Origin: Mucilaginibacter lacusdianchii
GTDB lineage: Bacteria; Bacteroidota; Bacteroidia; Sphingobacteriales; Sphingobacteriaceae
Direction: 5' to 3'
Assembly (NCBI RefSeq): GCF_009770985.1
Contig: NZ_WSRW01000001.1
Span: 186,001-250,000, forward strand
DNA: 64,000 bases
Within the stretch, counting starts at the first letter, position 1. Every line of letters starts with the position of its first letter. This document shows, piece by piece, positions 7,641 through 18,029 of this stretch. The notes beneath the pieces are model-generated. The model saw only the letters and a program-made list of their open reading frames with translations. It was not told where the DNA came from and did no database searches. Both the position numbers and the translations under genes were made by a program.

Positions 7641-8900
7641 GTGAGTATTGGTAAAAAAGCATATATCAGCTTGCTGGTTCTATTTCTAATTGCGTTTCCA
7701 AAAGGTGGATTCAAGGTTGGAAATGTTCCTATTACTTGGGGGTACCTGTTACTGGCTTTTACTTTTTTATTAATTGTTGCTAAAATAATTATTACCAACC
7801 AGTTTAGCATAACCGTAAACCGGTTGCTGGCATTTGCGGTATCAATACCTTTTCAACTATATTGTATAATGGTTTTTGCAGTGAATGGGGTGGCCAGTAC
7901 AGGCTTCTACATATCACTGCTCACTAGTTTTATATTTCTTCCGTTCTTCTTTTTGATTATAACGGGCTACTATATAGACCGCATAGATCTGCATTATACT
8001 TTTAAACAAATAAAACGCGCCATCTTTTTTATTGCAGTATATGGTATTGCCCTTTTTATCTACAAAGTAGTTACGAAGAAATTTTTAGAAATACCTTACC
8101 TCACTGTTAACGCCGACGACTTTGGCCAACTTGAAAATAAGTTCATCAACCGCGGTTCGTTATTCAAACTCATATCAACCTATAATAACGGTAACATTTT
8201 TGGGGTATCTGTATTGATGTTCTTGCCACTTTATAACCAGCTTGAAAAAAGTTCATTAAAAAAGCTGGCCGTTTATCTTTCGCTGGTATTAACACTATCC
8301 CGTACGGTTTGGATAGGTATTATGCTGTTTCAGGTATTCAAAATTTTCAATAAAAAGGCCGGGATAAAAAACATCATATTCGTTATCATTTCATTTGTGG
8401 TAATTGGTATAAGTATAGGCTATATGCTTAGCTTTATGAATTATGACCTTACTTTTCTATTTGATAAAAATTTAGGCGGTCGTGCCAAACAATTAGAAAA
8501 ACTCAAAGAAATTGAGTTCATTACCAGCAAAAAGTTTTCTTTGATTGCAGAAATTATTTACATCTCGGTGCTAGACGGCTTTGGTATTTTAGGGCTAATC
8601 TTTTTTTTGCTCTCTATGTTGGCTCCCCTGATAATTTATATTCTCGGTATCACCAGATACAAAAAGTCAAGATTCAAAACGGCTTTGTTTCAGGGTTTGT
8701 TGTTATACTTGATCTTATCTTTTTCGGATGGCGCTATCTTGTATATACCCGTAATGGCTTTTTATTGGTTGATAACCAGCTTTCTTTTGTCTAAAAATAC
8801 ATTTTTTGGGATAGATATACAGCGATCATCTGTTAAGAAGTTTACCCCAATAAATGACGTTGTAGAAAACCAGTATGAGTTACATAAATCCAGTGCATAA
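7641..8900 (+). CDS. Orphan O-antigen polymerase/ligase-like membrane protein
   Basis: A 419-residue protein with about ten to twelve predicted membrane segments and a larger non-cytoplasmic loop around residues 270-300 (NKNLGGRAKQLEKLKEIEF). This is the layout of Wzy polymerases and WaaL-type ligases. Sequence signatures in those families are weak, so the exact role is unproven. The start is GTG at 7641. The frame is closed by a stop 21 bases upstream with no better start between. There are no sugar genes next to it, since its neighbours are thioredoxin and dnaE. The coding sequence looks AT-richer than the flanking genes, which hints at acquisition, but I have not measured it. Confidence 0.75.
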   Translation: MSIGKKAYISLLVLFLIAFPKGGFKVGNVPITWGYLLLAFTFLLIVAKIIITNQFSITVNRLLAFAVSIPFQLYCIMVFAVNGVASTGFYISLLTSFIFLPFFFLIITGYYIDRIDLHYTFKQIKRAIFFIAVYGIALFIYKVVTKKFLEIPYLTVNADDFGQLENKFINRGSLFKLISTYNNGNIFGVSVLMFLPLYNQLEKSSLKKLAVYLSLVLTLSRTVWIGIMLFQVFKIFNKKAGIKNIIFVIISFVVIGISIGYMLSFMNYDLTFLFDKNLGGRAKQLEKLKEIEFITSKKFSLIAEIIYISVLDGFGILGLIFFLLSMLAPLIIYILGITRYKKSRFKTALFQGLLLYLILSFSDGAILYIPVMAFYWLITSFLLSKNTFFGIDIQRSSVKKFTPINDVVENQYELHKSSA

Positions 8901-8949
8901 CATCATAATGCAAGCAGCTTATGTTCAACTAAGCACTTGCATTATGATG
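8901..8949. terminator. Long hairpin between convergent genes, probable bidirectional terminator
   Basis: CATCATAATGCAAG (8901-8914) pairs perfectly with CTTGCATTATGATG (8936-8949). Inside it GCTTA (8917-8921) pairs with TAAGC (8930-8934), so the whole 49 bases fold into one bulged hairpin. It starts at the base after the polymerase-like gene's stop and lies 12 bases from the dnaE stop. Neither side has a strong T run, so termination is likely but not certain. Confidence 0.6.
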
Positions 8950-8961
8950 CTATATTACACA

Positions 8962-11900
8962 TTACTTTAATATAGGCGGCACATTCGTTAAATTAAGAAT
9001 TTCCTCCAGCAAATCATCGCTTGGATTTACCTTGCAGGTTTTAGACGGAAGATCGATAAATAAGGTATCTTCACTGTCTTTAACCATGAAACGCAAGGCA
9101 CAATTACGGTTTTGGTACTTATCGTTGTTTTTGTTTACCGCTTGCTCCAGACTGGTCAGCAGCTGCTCGTTCAGGTTGTGCAAATGCAAACATACCGTGA
9201 GCGATTTGGTAAACTTATCGCGCATTTCTGACAAAAGGTTGATGGCCGACAGGCGCAAATCCCAATTATCTTTCTGGCGATACTTTTCTTCGACATTTCC
9301 TTTAAGCTGTACAAAGTATCCATCTCCCAGCAGGTTGCGGAACTTGATGTAGTCATCGCCAAACAGCGCAAATTCGTACGAATCGTTATAATCTTCCAGT
9401 ATAAACGTACCAAATGGCTTACCCGTTTTCGTCATTTTATGCTGCACATTGGCCATTAAACCACCAATGCTCAATTCACCCATACGGCGCAGTTGATTAA
9501 AACGCTCCACCATATCCTCCTTTGCTTCTCCGCTACGCATAGCCACCAGCACTTTCAAGTCTGATACCTTACACTGGCAGTATTTTTCCAGTTCCAGCTT
9601 GTAGTTGTCCAGTGGGTGACCGGTCAGGTAGATGCCAATCACGTCTTTCTCGTACTTCAGCTTTTCAATCAGCGGCCACTCTTCCACCTCAGGCATAGCC
9701 GGTTCGGGAATATACGCCGACATGCCCGAGCTGCCAAACAGTGAGGCTTGAGATGAATTTTGCGAATTTTGATAGTCGTTAGAATACTTTATTAAACGCT
9801 CGATACCGGTGAACTGACTGTTTTCTGTCTTGGCAAAAAACTGTGCACGCTTTAAGCCGTAGCTATCAAATGCACCACTGTAAACAAGGTTTTCGTAAGC
9901 TTTTTTATTAACGTTACGTGGATTGCTGCGCTGGGCAAAATCAAAAACCGATTGGTATGGACCACGCTCTCTACGCTCTTCTATAATACTTTCAATGGCC
10001 TTTTCGCCCACCCCTTTTACACCGGTTAGGCCAAAACGAACATCACCTTTCTTATTTACGGCAAAAGCCATATCCGATTCGTTCACATCCGGCCCCAGCA
10101 CGTTAATGCCCATGCGCCGGGTTTCTTCCATAAAGAAAGATATTTTTTCGATACTGTTTTGGTTATTTAAAACCGCAGCCATGTACTCTGACGGGTAATG
10201 CGCTTTCAGATAAGCTGTTTGATAGGCTACAAACGCATAACAGGTAGAGTGCGATTTATTGAACGCGTACTGCGCAAACGCTTTCCAGTCGTTCCATATT
10301 TTGGTTAGCTTATCTTTTGGATGACCTTTGGCCGTAGCTCCCTCCACAAACTGAGACTCCATTTTGTTGAGTACCTCAATCTGCTTTTTACCCATCGCCT
10401 TACGCAATACGTCGGCATCACCTTTGCTAAAGCCGGCCAGCTTTTGTGATAAAAGCATCACCTGTTCCTGGTATACGGTAATACCATAGGTTTCGCCTAG
10501 GTACTCTTCCATATCCGGAAGGTCAAAAGTAACGGGTTCTAAACCATGTTTACGTTTAATAAAGTTTGGTATATACTCAATTGGCCCTGGGCGGTACAGC
10601 GCGTTCATGGCAATTAAATCCTCAAACCTATCGGGTTTTAGCTCGCGCAGGTACATTTGCATACCGTCGCTCTCAAACTGGAATGTACCGTTGGTATCGC
10701 CACGCTGGTATAGTTCGTAAGTTTTTTGATCGGTAAGCGGTATATAATCTATGTCTATTTCAACGCCGTGATTCTGCTTAATCATGCGCAGGGCATCCTT
10801 GATGATGGTCAAGGTTTTCAGACCCAAAAAGTCCATTTTGATTACACCGGCATCTTCAATTACCCTACCGTCGTACTGGGTCACCAGCAGGTCGGAGTCT
10901 TTAGCCGTTGCTACCGGTACAATGTTGGTTAAGTCGTCGGGCGCAATAATCAAACCCGCAGCGTGTACACCTGTATTCCGTACTGAGCCTTCTAGCTTTT
11001 CGGCCTCACGCAATACGGTACCGCGTAAATCACTACCTTTTTTAATTTCCTGTAATTCGGGTACTTGCTCAATAGCCTGCTTTAAGGTAATACCCAAGGT
11101 ATCGGGTACCAGCTTCTTCATGGCGTTTACCTCAGATAAAGGCATATCCAACACCCGGCCTACGTCCTGGATACTGGTACGGGCCGCCATAGAACCGTAT
11201 GTAATAATTTGCGCTACCTGGTTTTTGCCGTATTTATCTACCACGTAATCAATAACCCGCTGCCTACCCGCATCATCAAAGTCGGTATCAATATCGGGCA
11301 TCGATTTACGGTCGGGGTTCAAGAACCTCTCGAACAGTAGGTTATATTTAATAGGATCGATGTTGGTGATACCAATGCAGTAAGCCACCGCCGATCCGGC
11401 TGCCGAACCACGGCCCGGCCCGATGAATACGCCGATATCTCGCCCGGCCTTAATAAAGTCGGACACGATAAGGAAGTAACCCGCAAAACCCATAGTTTTG
11501 ATAGTGAACAACTCAAAGTCGAGGCGTTCCTGCACATCGGGCGTAATATCTTTATACCGTTCTTTAGCACCGGTAAAAGTTAAGTGCTTCAGGTACTCCC
11601 ACTGATTCAGGTTGTCCGATTCCGGGCCTTGGTGGATCTTAAATTCCTGAGGTATCGGAAAGTTAGGCAGCATGATATCGCGTTTCAGCTTCAGCACGTC
11701 TACCTTATCTACAATCTCGTTGGTGTTATCTAATGATTCGGGGAGGTCATGAAACAGCTGGCCCATTTCGGCCTGTGTTTTAAAATAGAACTGATCATTC
11801 GGAAAACCAAAACGATAACCTTTGCCTCCCTCTTCGTCGGTTGCTATAGGTGTGCTCTGCATATCGCCGGTGTTAACACAAAGCAAAATATCGTGCGCGT

Positions 11901-12549
11901 TGGCATCCTGCTGATCCACATAATGCGAGTCGTTAGAACAGATAACTTTAACGTTATGCTTTTTAGAGAACTTAAGCAGCGTATTATTAATAATTTCTTG
12001 CTCCGGAATTTCGTGGCGTTGCAGCTCGATATAGTAATCCTCACCAAATAGATCAAGCCACCATTTAAACTCCTGTTCGGCCTCTTCTTCACTCTTTTTC
12101 AGGATAGCCTGCGGCACTGATGCACCGATACAGCACGAGGTAGCAATTAAGCCTTTATGGTGTTTTAAAATAAGTTCTTTATCAATACGAGGCCATTTGC
12201 TATATAAACCCTCCATGTACCCGTATGAGCATAGCTTGATGAGGTTACGATAGCCCTCCGCGTTTTTGGCTAAAAACAACTGGTGATGCCGAACGTCTTT
12301 TTTCTCTTTGGTAAACTGCTTTTTATGACGGTCTTCTACTACGTAAAATTCACAACCTACGATGGGCTTTACATTGTGCTTAGCGGCTTCGGCCACAAAT
12401 TTAAATACACCAAACATGTTACCATGGTCTGTGATGGCCAGGGCCTTCATGCCATCCGCAGCTGCCTTTTTATACAGTTTTGAAATATCGGCGGCACCGT
12501 CCAGTAAAGAGAATTGGGTATGTACGTGTAAGTGAGAAAAATCAGGCAT
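8962..12549 (-). CDS. dnaE: DNA polymerase III subunit alpha
   Basis: The 1195-residue replicative polymerase of the DnaE class. The PHP domain is at about residues 1-290 (HVHTQFSLLDGAADISKL, DHGNMFGVF). The palm and catalytic centre are at about 340-600, with GPGRGSAAGSAVAYCIGIT and the metal-binding PDIDTDFDD. A helix-hairpin-helix is near 830-870 (FGLTGVKGVGEKAIESI), an OB-fold near 1000, and a C-terminal tail follows. The length is ordinary for DnaE. No intein or frameshift is visible. It is transcribed alone, from a TAAATTTG box just upstream, and ends at a hairpin shared with the convergent gene. Confidence 0.97.
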   Translation of the reverse strand: MPDFSHLHVHTQFSLLDGAADISKLYKKAAADGMKALAITDHGNMFGVFKFVAEAAKHNVKPIVGCEFYVVEDRHKKQFTKEKKDVRHHQLFLAKNAEGYRNLIKLCSYGYMEGLYSKWPRIDKELILKHHKGLIATSCCIGASVPQAILKKSEEEAEQEFKWWLDLFGEDYYIELQRHEIPEQEIINNTLLKFSKKHNVKVICSNDSHYVDQQDANAHDILLCVNTGDMQSTPIATDEEGGKGYRFGFPNDQFYFKTQAEMGQLFHDLPESLDNTNEIVDKVDVLKLKRDIMLPNFPIPQEFKIHQGPESDNLNQWEYLKHLTFTGAKERYKDITPDVQERLDFELFTIKTMGFAGYFLIVSDFIKAGRDIGVFIGPGRGSAAGSAVAYCIGITNIDPIKYNLLFERFLNPDRKSMPDIDTDFDDAGRQRVIDYVVDKYGKNQVAQIITYGSMAARTSIQDVGRVLDMPLSEVNAMKKLVPDTLGITLKQAIEQVPELQEIKKGSDLRGTVLREAEKLEGSVRNTGVHAAGLIIAPDDLTNIVPVATAKDSDLLVTQYDGRVIEDAGVIKMDFLGLKTLTIIKDALRMIKQNHGVEIDIDYIPLTDQKTYELYQRGDTNGTFQFESDGMQMYLRELKPDRFEDLIAMNALYRPGPIEYIPNFIKRKHGLEPVTFDLPDMEEYLGETYGITVYQEQVMLLSQKLAGFSKGDADVLRKAMGKKQIEVLNKMESQFVEGATAKGHPKDKLTKIWNDWKAFAQYAFNKSHSTCYAFVAYQTAYLKAHYPSEYMAAVLNNQNSIEKISFFMEETRRMGINVLGPDVNESDMAFAVNKKGDVRFGLTGVKGVGEKAIESIIEERRERGPYQSVFDFAQRSNPRNVNKKAYENLVYSGAFDSYGLKRAQFFAKTENSQFTGIERLIKYSNDYQNSQNSSQASLFGSSGMSAYIPEPAMPEVEEWPLIEKLKYEKDVIGIYLTGHPLDNYKLELEKYCQCKVSDLKVLVAMRSGEAKEDMVERFNQLRRMGELSIGGLMANVQHKMTKTGKPFGTFILEDYNDSYEFALFGDDYIKFRNLLGDGYFVQLKGNVEEKYRQKDNWDLRLSAINLLSEMRDKFTKSLTVCLHLHNLNEQLLTSLEQAVNKNNDKYQNRNCALRFMVKDSEDTLFIDLPSKTCKVNPSDDLLEEILNLTNVPPILK

Positions 12550-12571
12550 AACTTATCCGGGTCAACAATTA

Positions 12572-12579
12572 CAAATTTA
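12572..12579 (-). promoter_or_regulatory. Candidate -7 box of dnaE (TAAATTTG)
   Basis: The minus strand reads TAAATTTG, an exact TAnnTTTG match, about 22 bases before the dnaE ATG. A -33 TTG at good spacing was not identified. Confidence 0.5.
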
Positions 12580-12767
12580 CGAAAAAGAAAAGAGCCGAGA
12601 GACAAGAAACAGGAACTAAGAGCTGTTATTTATGTCATTTTGCTTGCTTTCATTCGGCGTCAGCTTACAGTCAGGCATTTATCAATTTATATGATGATTA
12701 CTACCTTTTTAAACGGGTTTTCCACATAAAAAACTTTCTAGGTGTTTATAAGTTTTACCTTAAAACA

Positions 12768-15700
12768 TTGCGCTTTTTAGCGCTAATAGTGCTAAAAGGC
12801 ACACGGTTTGCTCTAGTCAAACCACATTCTTCTTCACCCTGCGAAAACTTACATAAATTGGAAAAATTTGGACGTATAGCTTTAAAAACGATTCTTTGGA
12901 TAGTTGCGAGTGTCATTTTTCTGGTGCTTCTTGTATTCGTTTTGATACAAGTACCGGCCGTGCAACAGTTTGCCAAGAACAAAGCTGTTAACTTTTTAGA
13001 AGGCAAAATTCATACTAAGGTTGAAATTGGCCACATTACTCTCGGTCTGCCCAAACTGCTGGTTTTGGAAGACGTTTACTTTGAAGATCAAAAACGAGAC
13101 ACCTTAATTGCCGGCGACAAACTAAAAGTTGATATCAGTCTGCTGAAACTGCTGGATCATAAAGTAGAGGTAAACGAAATAAACCTGCAAGGCATTACCG
13201 CCAAAATAAACCGCGGCGCCGATAGCACTTTTAACTTCGATTATATTATCAAAGCCTTTGCCGGCGAACAGAAGAAAGAACCGAAACCCGAGGATACCAC
13301 CTCGACCATGAAGTTCTCGCTGGACAAAATAAATCTGGACCGTATCAATATCTCTTATAAAGATGTAACCACCGGCAATGACGTTAAATTTTTGCTGGGC
13401 CATTTTGATACCCGTATTAAAGATTTTGATATGGATAAGATGAAGTTTTCTATCCCTAAAATTACCTTATCGGATGTAAACGCCCGTATTATCCAAACCC
13501 CGGCTGGCTCATCCATAGGCCAGGCTGCTACTGTTGATACCGCCACCCAGCCAATGAATTTGAGCTTGGATTTAGGTACCATCGACGTTTCAAAAATCAA
13601 TGTAGATTACCGCACCCGCGAAATGCAGAGCAAGGTAAACCTAGGTAAGTTTTTGGTGGAGATGGATAACATCGACCTTAAAAATCAGCGCATTGGCATT
13701 AAAAGCATTGAGCTAAATGACACCAAAGCAGGACTTACTTTAGCCAAGCCTGAAACCGTACAAAAGGCGGTAGAAAAAACAGCTAAGAAAATTGACACTT
13801 TGGTAACCGCTGCTGCCGGCAATAAAAAGGGCTGGTATGTTAACTTAGGCAAGCTTAGTCTGGCTAACAACGATATCCGCTTTGACAACAACGCACAGGC
13901 ACCGCTACGCCATGGCTTAGATTTTGGCCACATGAACATCAAAGGACTGACTGCCGATATTCAGGATTTGCGTTACAGCACTGATAGCACATCAGGTAAA
14001 GTAAACCAGTTTGCCTTTAGCGATAAAAGCGGTTTTAACCTTAAAGAGTTCCGCACGGCATTCTTTTACGGCCCTAAAAGCGCTTACCTGAAAGATTTAT
14101 ATGTAGCTACCCCACAAACCATTATACAGCGGAACCTGGAAGTAGCCTACCCTTCTATTGATGCACTAAGTAAAAACATCGGCAGCCTGAGCATCAACGC
14201 TAATTTAGACGGTAGCCGATTAGGCTTGCGTGATGTATTGCTGCTGATGCCAACTATGGCTTCTATGGAGCCGTTCCGTAGCTCACCAAACTCTGTACTA
14301 CGCATTAACGGCCGGGTTAACGGGCAGGTAAACAATCTGCGCATCAATAATTTTGAACTGATTGGTTTATCCAACACCTATGTTAAAACATCGGCTACTC
14401 TTAAAGGCTTGCCCGATGTGAATAAGGCTTACTTTGATGTAGATATTGCCGACTTCCGCACTACTCGCCGTGATATTTATAGTTTGGCCCCTCGTGGCAC
14501 CATACCTAATACAGTAAGCATTCCAGAGAACATAGATTTGAAAGGCAACTTCAAAGGTAGCATGCAAACCTTTGATACCCGCCTAAACCTGCGCTCCAGC
14601 TATGGCGCGGCCGATGTAACGGCCAACGTGCGCAATGCCATGGATATGAAACGCATTGCTTATAATGTAAAAGCAAAAGCAAATAACCTGAATGTAGGCG
14701 CTTTAACCAAGCAACCTAAAACTGTTGGCCGCTTAACTTTAACTGCTAACATACAAGGTGCTGGTGCCGATCCTAAACATTTGAACGTGAAATTTGCGGC
14801 TGATGTAGCCAGTGCACAAGTACAGGGTTATACTTATCGCAATTTAATAGCCCGTGGTTCTGCCCGTAATGGCGCTTATGTAGCCACTGCCCGCATACGC
14901 GATCCAAACATTAATTTTAGTTTGGATGCAACGGCTAACATGAACAAAAAGTACCCGTCGGTTAAAGCCAATGTTTTGGTGGATAGCGTGAACCTGCAGC
15001 GCCTAGGCTTTGTAAAAGATGATATGCGCTTTCATGGCAAAGTAGTAGCCGATTTACCAACTGCCGACCCTGATTTTTTGAACGGTAGTGTACTGCTAAC
15101 GGATATGATTTTGGTAAACAAAGGCCAGCGCATACAATTAGATACCGTAAGCGTGGTATCTACTGCCAATGCTGATAGCAGCAGCCTTCGTTTGCATACA
15201 CCTTTCCTGAACGCACACTTAGGTGGTAAATACCAGTTAACGCAAATTGGTACCGCTTTGCAGGATAACATCAATAAATATTTCAATACAGCTTTAGCCA
15301 GTGGTGCCCCTGCTGCACGTACAGCTCGAACCACCACTGCAAAAACCACCTATCCGCCACAACAGTTTAACTTTGACTTACGCATTGTTAAAACGGCACT
15401 GGTTACCCAGTTTGCACCCGATTTAAAACAGTTGGACCCTGTGTTAATTAATGGCCGCTTTAACAGCCAAACCGGCGAGTTATTGGTTAATGGCACCATG
15501 CCACGCATTGTGTATGGCACCAATGTGGTAAGCAATGGCAAGCTGAATATCAACACCCAAAATAATGCCCTCAATTACGGCTTAACTTTTGACCAGATAC
15601 AAGCAGGAAGCAGCTTAAAACTGCTTTACCCTAGCATTACAGGTAACGCACAAAACGACCATCTGAATTTGAGTCTGCAAATACGCGATGCCTCACGCAA

Positions 15701-18029
15701 AGAACGTTACCGCATAGCCGGTGTGTTTGACGTATTGCCGGGCGCTTATCAATTCAGCTTTTTACAAAACGGCTTGTTGCTGGATTATATGGCCTGGACG
15801 GTTAACCCGAACAATGCCCTGCAATTTGGAAGCCGAGGTGTTTTGGCGCGCGATTTTGCCATCACCAACAACAACCAGGTGCTAAGCGTAAGCAGTTCGC
15901 CGCTGCAGCCTAACGCACCGTTAACTGTTCAGTTCAACAACTTCCATATTGAAACCTTAACCCGCCTGGCGCAGCAAGATTCGTTATTGGTTGGTGGTAC
16001 CATTAACGGCCGAGCCAACGTAAGCAATCTGCAAACTTCACCTGTTTTTGTGGCCGATATGAATGTTGGCGACTTTAACTTCAAAGGTGACACTGTAGGT
16101 AATATTGCCATTAAGGTAAATAACCAAACTGCTAACGCCTATGCGGCCGACGTACGCGTTACAGGTTATGGTAACCAAGTTAACTTAGGCGGCTTATACT
16201 ACACCGGTACGCCAGCTGGCCGTATGGATATGACGCTGGACATTGTTACCCTAAACATGAAAAGCATTGAAGGTTTCAGTTTTGGCAACATCCGTAATGC
16301 CAGTGGTAACATTACCGGCCAAATTAAAATTGGCGGCACTACCTCTGCACCACAGGTACGCGGCGATGTTAACTTCAACAAAGTAGGTTTCAACGTATCG
16401 ATGCTGAACTCATACTTTACCATGCCCGATGAGCGCATTACTTTTAATAACGAAGGCGTGATATTTAACGACTTTACTTTGGTTGACTCTACTGGCAACA
16501 AAGCTATCATCACAGGAGGCGTATATACCAAAACCTTTACCGATTTTAAGTTTGGATTGGACATCCGCACCGATAATTTCCGTGCAGTGAATTCCACCCA
16601 AGCTGATAACAAGTTGTTTTATGGTCAGCTTTATATCGACAGCCGCATTAAGATACGCGGCGACATGAACAAGCCCGTAGTAGATGCTACCCTTACCGTA
16701 AACGATAAAACCGACATGACCTTTGTGTTGCCTACCACAGACCCAAGTGTGGAAGACCGGAAAGGTGTGGTTGAATTTATTGATGCCGATGCTCCTAAGC
16801 TGGATTCGATACTGCTGGCCAAGCAACTGGATTCGCTGCGCAAATCAGACATCAATGGCTTGGATGTGAATGCTACCTTACGGGTAAGCAAAGCGGCCAA
16901 CTTTAATATTGTGATTGACGAACGCAACGGCGACGTGGTTCACATTAAAGGTGATGCACAATTGAACGCAGGTATTGATCCAAGCGGTAAAATATCGCTT
17001 ACCGGTACTTATACGGTAGCCGAAGGTTCTTATCAGCTATCATACGGCCCTGTTAATCGCCGCTTTATATTTAAACCTGGCAGTACTATTGTTTGGACAG
17101 GTGATCCAACCAGTGCCAATATTAACCTGACTGCCATTTATGTGGCCAATGTACCTCCTATTGACTTGGTAGACGATCAGTTGGGCGGTACTGATGCACA
17201 GCGCACGGTGTATAAACAAAAGCTACCATTCAATATCAATCTGAACTTAACCGATCAGCTGTTAACACCAAAAATCAGTTTTGACATTGTATTGCCAGAT
17301 AGCAATTACACTGTACCGCAAGATGTGGTAAACAATGTAAACACCCGTTTAGACCAGATTAAACGAGACCCTAACGAGTTGAACAAGCAGGTATTGGGCG
17401 TGTTGGTACTGGGCCACTTTATTGGTGATAACCCACTACAAAGCCAGGGTGGAAGCGCCGGTGTAGAAGGTGCGGTGCGTAATAGCGTGAGCAGTTTACT
17501 GTCAGACCAGTTGAATAAGCTTGCAGGCAGCTTTATTGGCGGTGTTGATTTGAGTTTCGACTTGCAATCGGGTCAGGATTACTCGACCGGTACCGAGCAA
17601 AACCGAACTGATTTGAACGTCGGTTTGTCAAAACGCTTCCTGAACGACCGATTGACTGTTACCGTAGGCAATAACTTCCAGTTAGAAGGCAAACAGCAAC
17701 CGGGACAAAGCTCAAGCACAATTGCAGGCAACGTAAACGTAAACTATCGCCTTACTAAAGACGGCCGCTATATGCTGCGTGCTTACCGTCGTGACCAATA
17801 CATTGTAATACAAGGACAGGTTGTTGAAACCGGCGTCGGTTTTTCATTGAATGTAGATTATAACCGCTTTAAAGAGATATTCTCGAAAAACAGCCGAGAG
17901 GATAAAGCATTGCTGAGACAGCGAAAACAAGAGGAAAAAGAAAAAAAGCAGCAACAAGAACAAAAAGACAAAGAACAACCGGCTGAGGAGCCTAAACAAA
18001 CAACCTCTACAAACCAAACCAATGACTAA
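12768..18029 (+). CDS. tamB: TamB-family inner-membrane/periplasmic protein (DUF490)
   Basis: A very large AsmA/TamB-type protein of up to 1753 residues. An N-terminal membrane helix (about residues 38-61, IALKTILWIVASVIFLVLLV) anchors it. It is followed by long repetitive beta structure that in this family forms a hydrophobic groove bridging the inner and outer membranes. The DUF490/TamB core lies roughly at 1280-1690 and a charged Gln/Lys/Glu-rich tail ends the protein. The frame opens with TTG at 12768. A second TTG at 12858 would start LEKFGRIALK just before the membrane helix and removes 30 residues that do not look like signal sequence, so 12858 is a good alternative start. It overlaps tamL by 8 bases, which indicates coupled translation. 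Confidence 0.9.
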   Translation: MRFLALIVLKGTRFALVKPHSSSPCENLHKLEKFGRIALKTILWIVASVIFLVLLVFVLIQVPAVQQFAKNKAVNFLEGKIHTKVEIGHITLGLPKLLVLEDVYFEDQKRDTLIAGDKLKVDISLLKLLDHKVEVNEINLQGITAKINRGADSTFNFDYIIKAFAGEQKKEPKPEDTTSTMKFSLDKINLDRINISYKDVTTGNDVKFLLGHFDTRIKDFDMDKMKFSIPKITLSDVNARIIQTPAGSSIGQAATVDTATQPMNLSLDLGTIDVSKINVDYRTREMQSKVNLGKFLVEMDNIDLKNQRIGIKSIELNDTKAGLTLAKPETVQKAVEKTAKKIDTLVTAAAGNKKGWYVNLGKLSLANNDIRFDNNAQAPLRHGLDFGHMNIKGLTADIQDLRYSTDSTSGKVNQFAFSDKSGFNLKEFRTAFFYGPKSAYLKDLYVATPQTIIQRNLEVAYPSIDALSKNIGSLSINANLDGSRLGLRDVLLLMPTMASMEPFRSSPNSVLRINGRVNGQVNNLRINNFELIGLSNTYVKTSATLKGLPDVNKAYFDVDIADFRTTRRDIYSLAPRGTIPNTVSIPENIDLKGNFKGSMQTFDTRLNLRSSYGAADVTANVRNAMDMKRIAYNVKAKANNLNVGALTKQPKTVGRLTLTANIQGAGADPKHLNVKFAADVASAQVQGYTYRNLIARGSARNGAYVATARIRDPNINFSLDATANMNKKYPSVKANVLVDSVNLQRLGFVKDDMRFHGKVVADLPTADPDFLNGSVLLTDMILVNKGQRIQLDTVSVVSTANADSSSLRLHTPFLNAHLGGKYQLTQIGTALQDNINKYFNTALASGAPAARTARTTTAKTTYPPQQFNFDLRIVKTALVTQFAPDLKQLDPVLINGRFNSQTGELLVNGTMPRIVYGTNVVSNGKLNINTQNNALNYGLTFDQIQAGSSLKLLYPSITGNAQNDHLNLSLQIRDASRKERYRIAGVFDVLPGAYQFSFLQNGLLLDYMAWTVNPNNALQFGSRGVLARDFAITNNNQVLSVSSSPLQPNAPLTVQFNNFHIETLTRLAQQDSLLVGGTINGRANVSNLQTSPVFVADMNVGDFNFKGDTVGNIAIKVNNQTANAYAADVRVTGYGNQVNLGGLYYTGTPAGRMDMTLDIVTLNMKSIEGFSFGNIRNASGNITGQIKIGGTTSAPQVRGDVNFNKVGFNVSMLNSYFTMPDERITFNNEGVIFNDFTLVDSTGNKAIITGGVYTKTFTDFKFGLDIRTDNFRAVNSTQADNKLFYGQLYIDSRIKIRGDMNKPVVDATLTVNDKTDMTFVLPTTDPSVEDRKGVVEFIDADAPKLDSILLAKQLDSLRKSDINGLDVNATLRVSKAANFNIVIDERNGDVVHIKGDAQLNAGIDPSGKISLTGTYTVAEGSYQLSYGPVNRRFIFKPGSTIVWTGDPTSANINLTAIYVANVPPIDLVDDQLGGTDAQRTVYKQKLPFNINLNLTDQLLTPKISFDIVLPDSNYTVPQDVVNNVNTRLDQIKRDPNELNKQVLGVLVLGHFIGDNPLQSQGGSAGVEGAVRNSVSSLLSDQLNKLAGSFIGGVDLSFDLQSGQDYSTGTEQNRTDLNVGLSKRFLNDRLTVTVGNNFQLEGKQQPGQSSSTIAGNVNVNYRLTKDGRYMLRAYRRDQYIVIQGQVVETGVGFSLNVDYNRFKEIFSKNSREDKALLRQRKQEEKEKKQQQEQKDKEQPAEEPKQTTSTNQTND

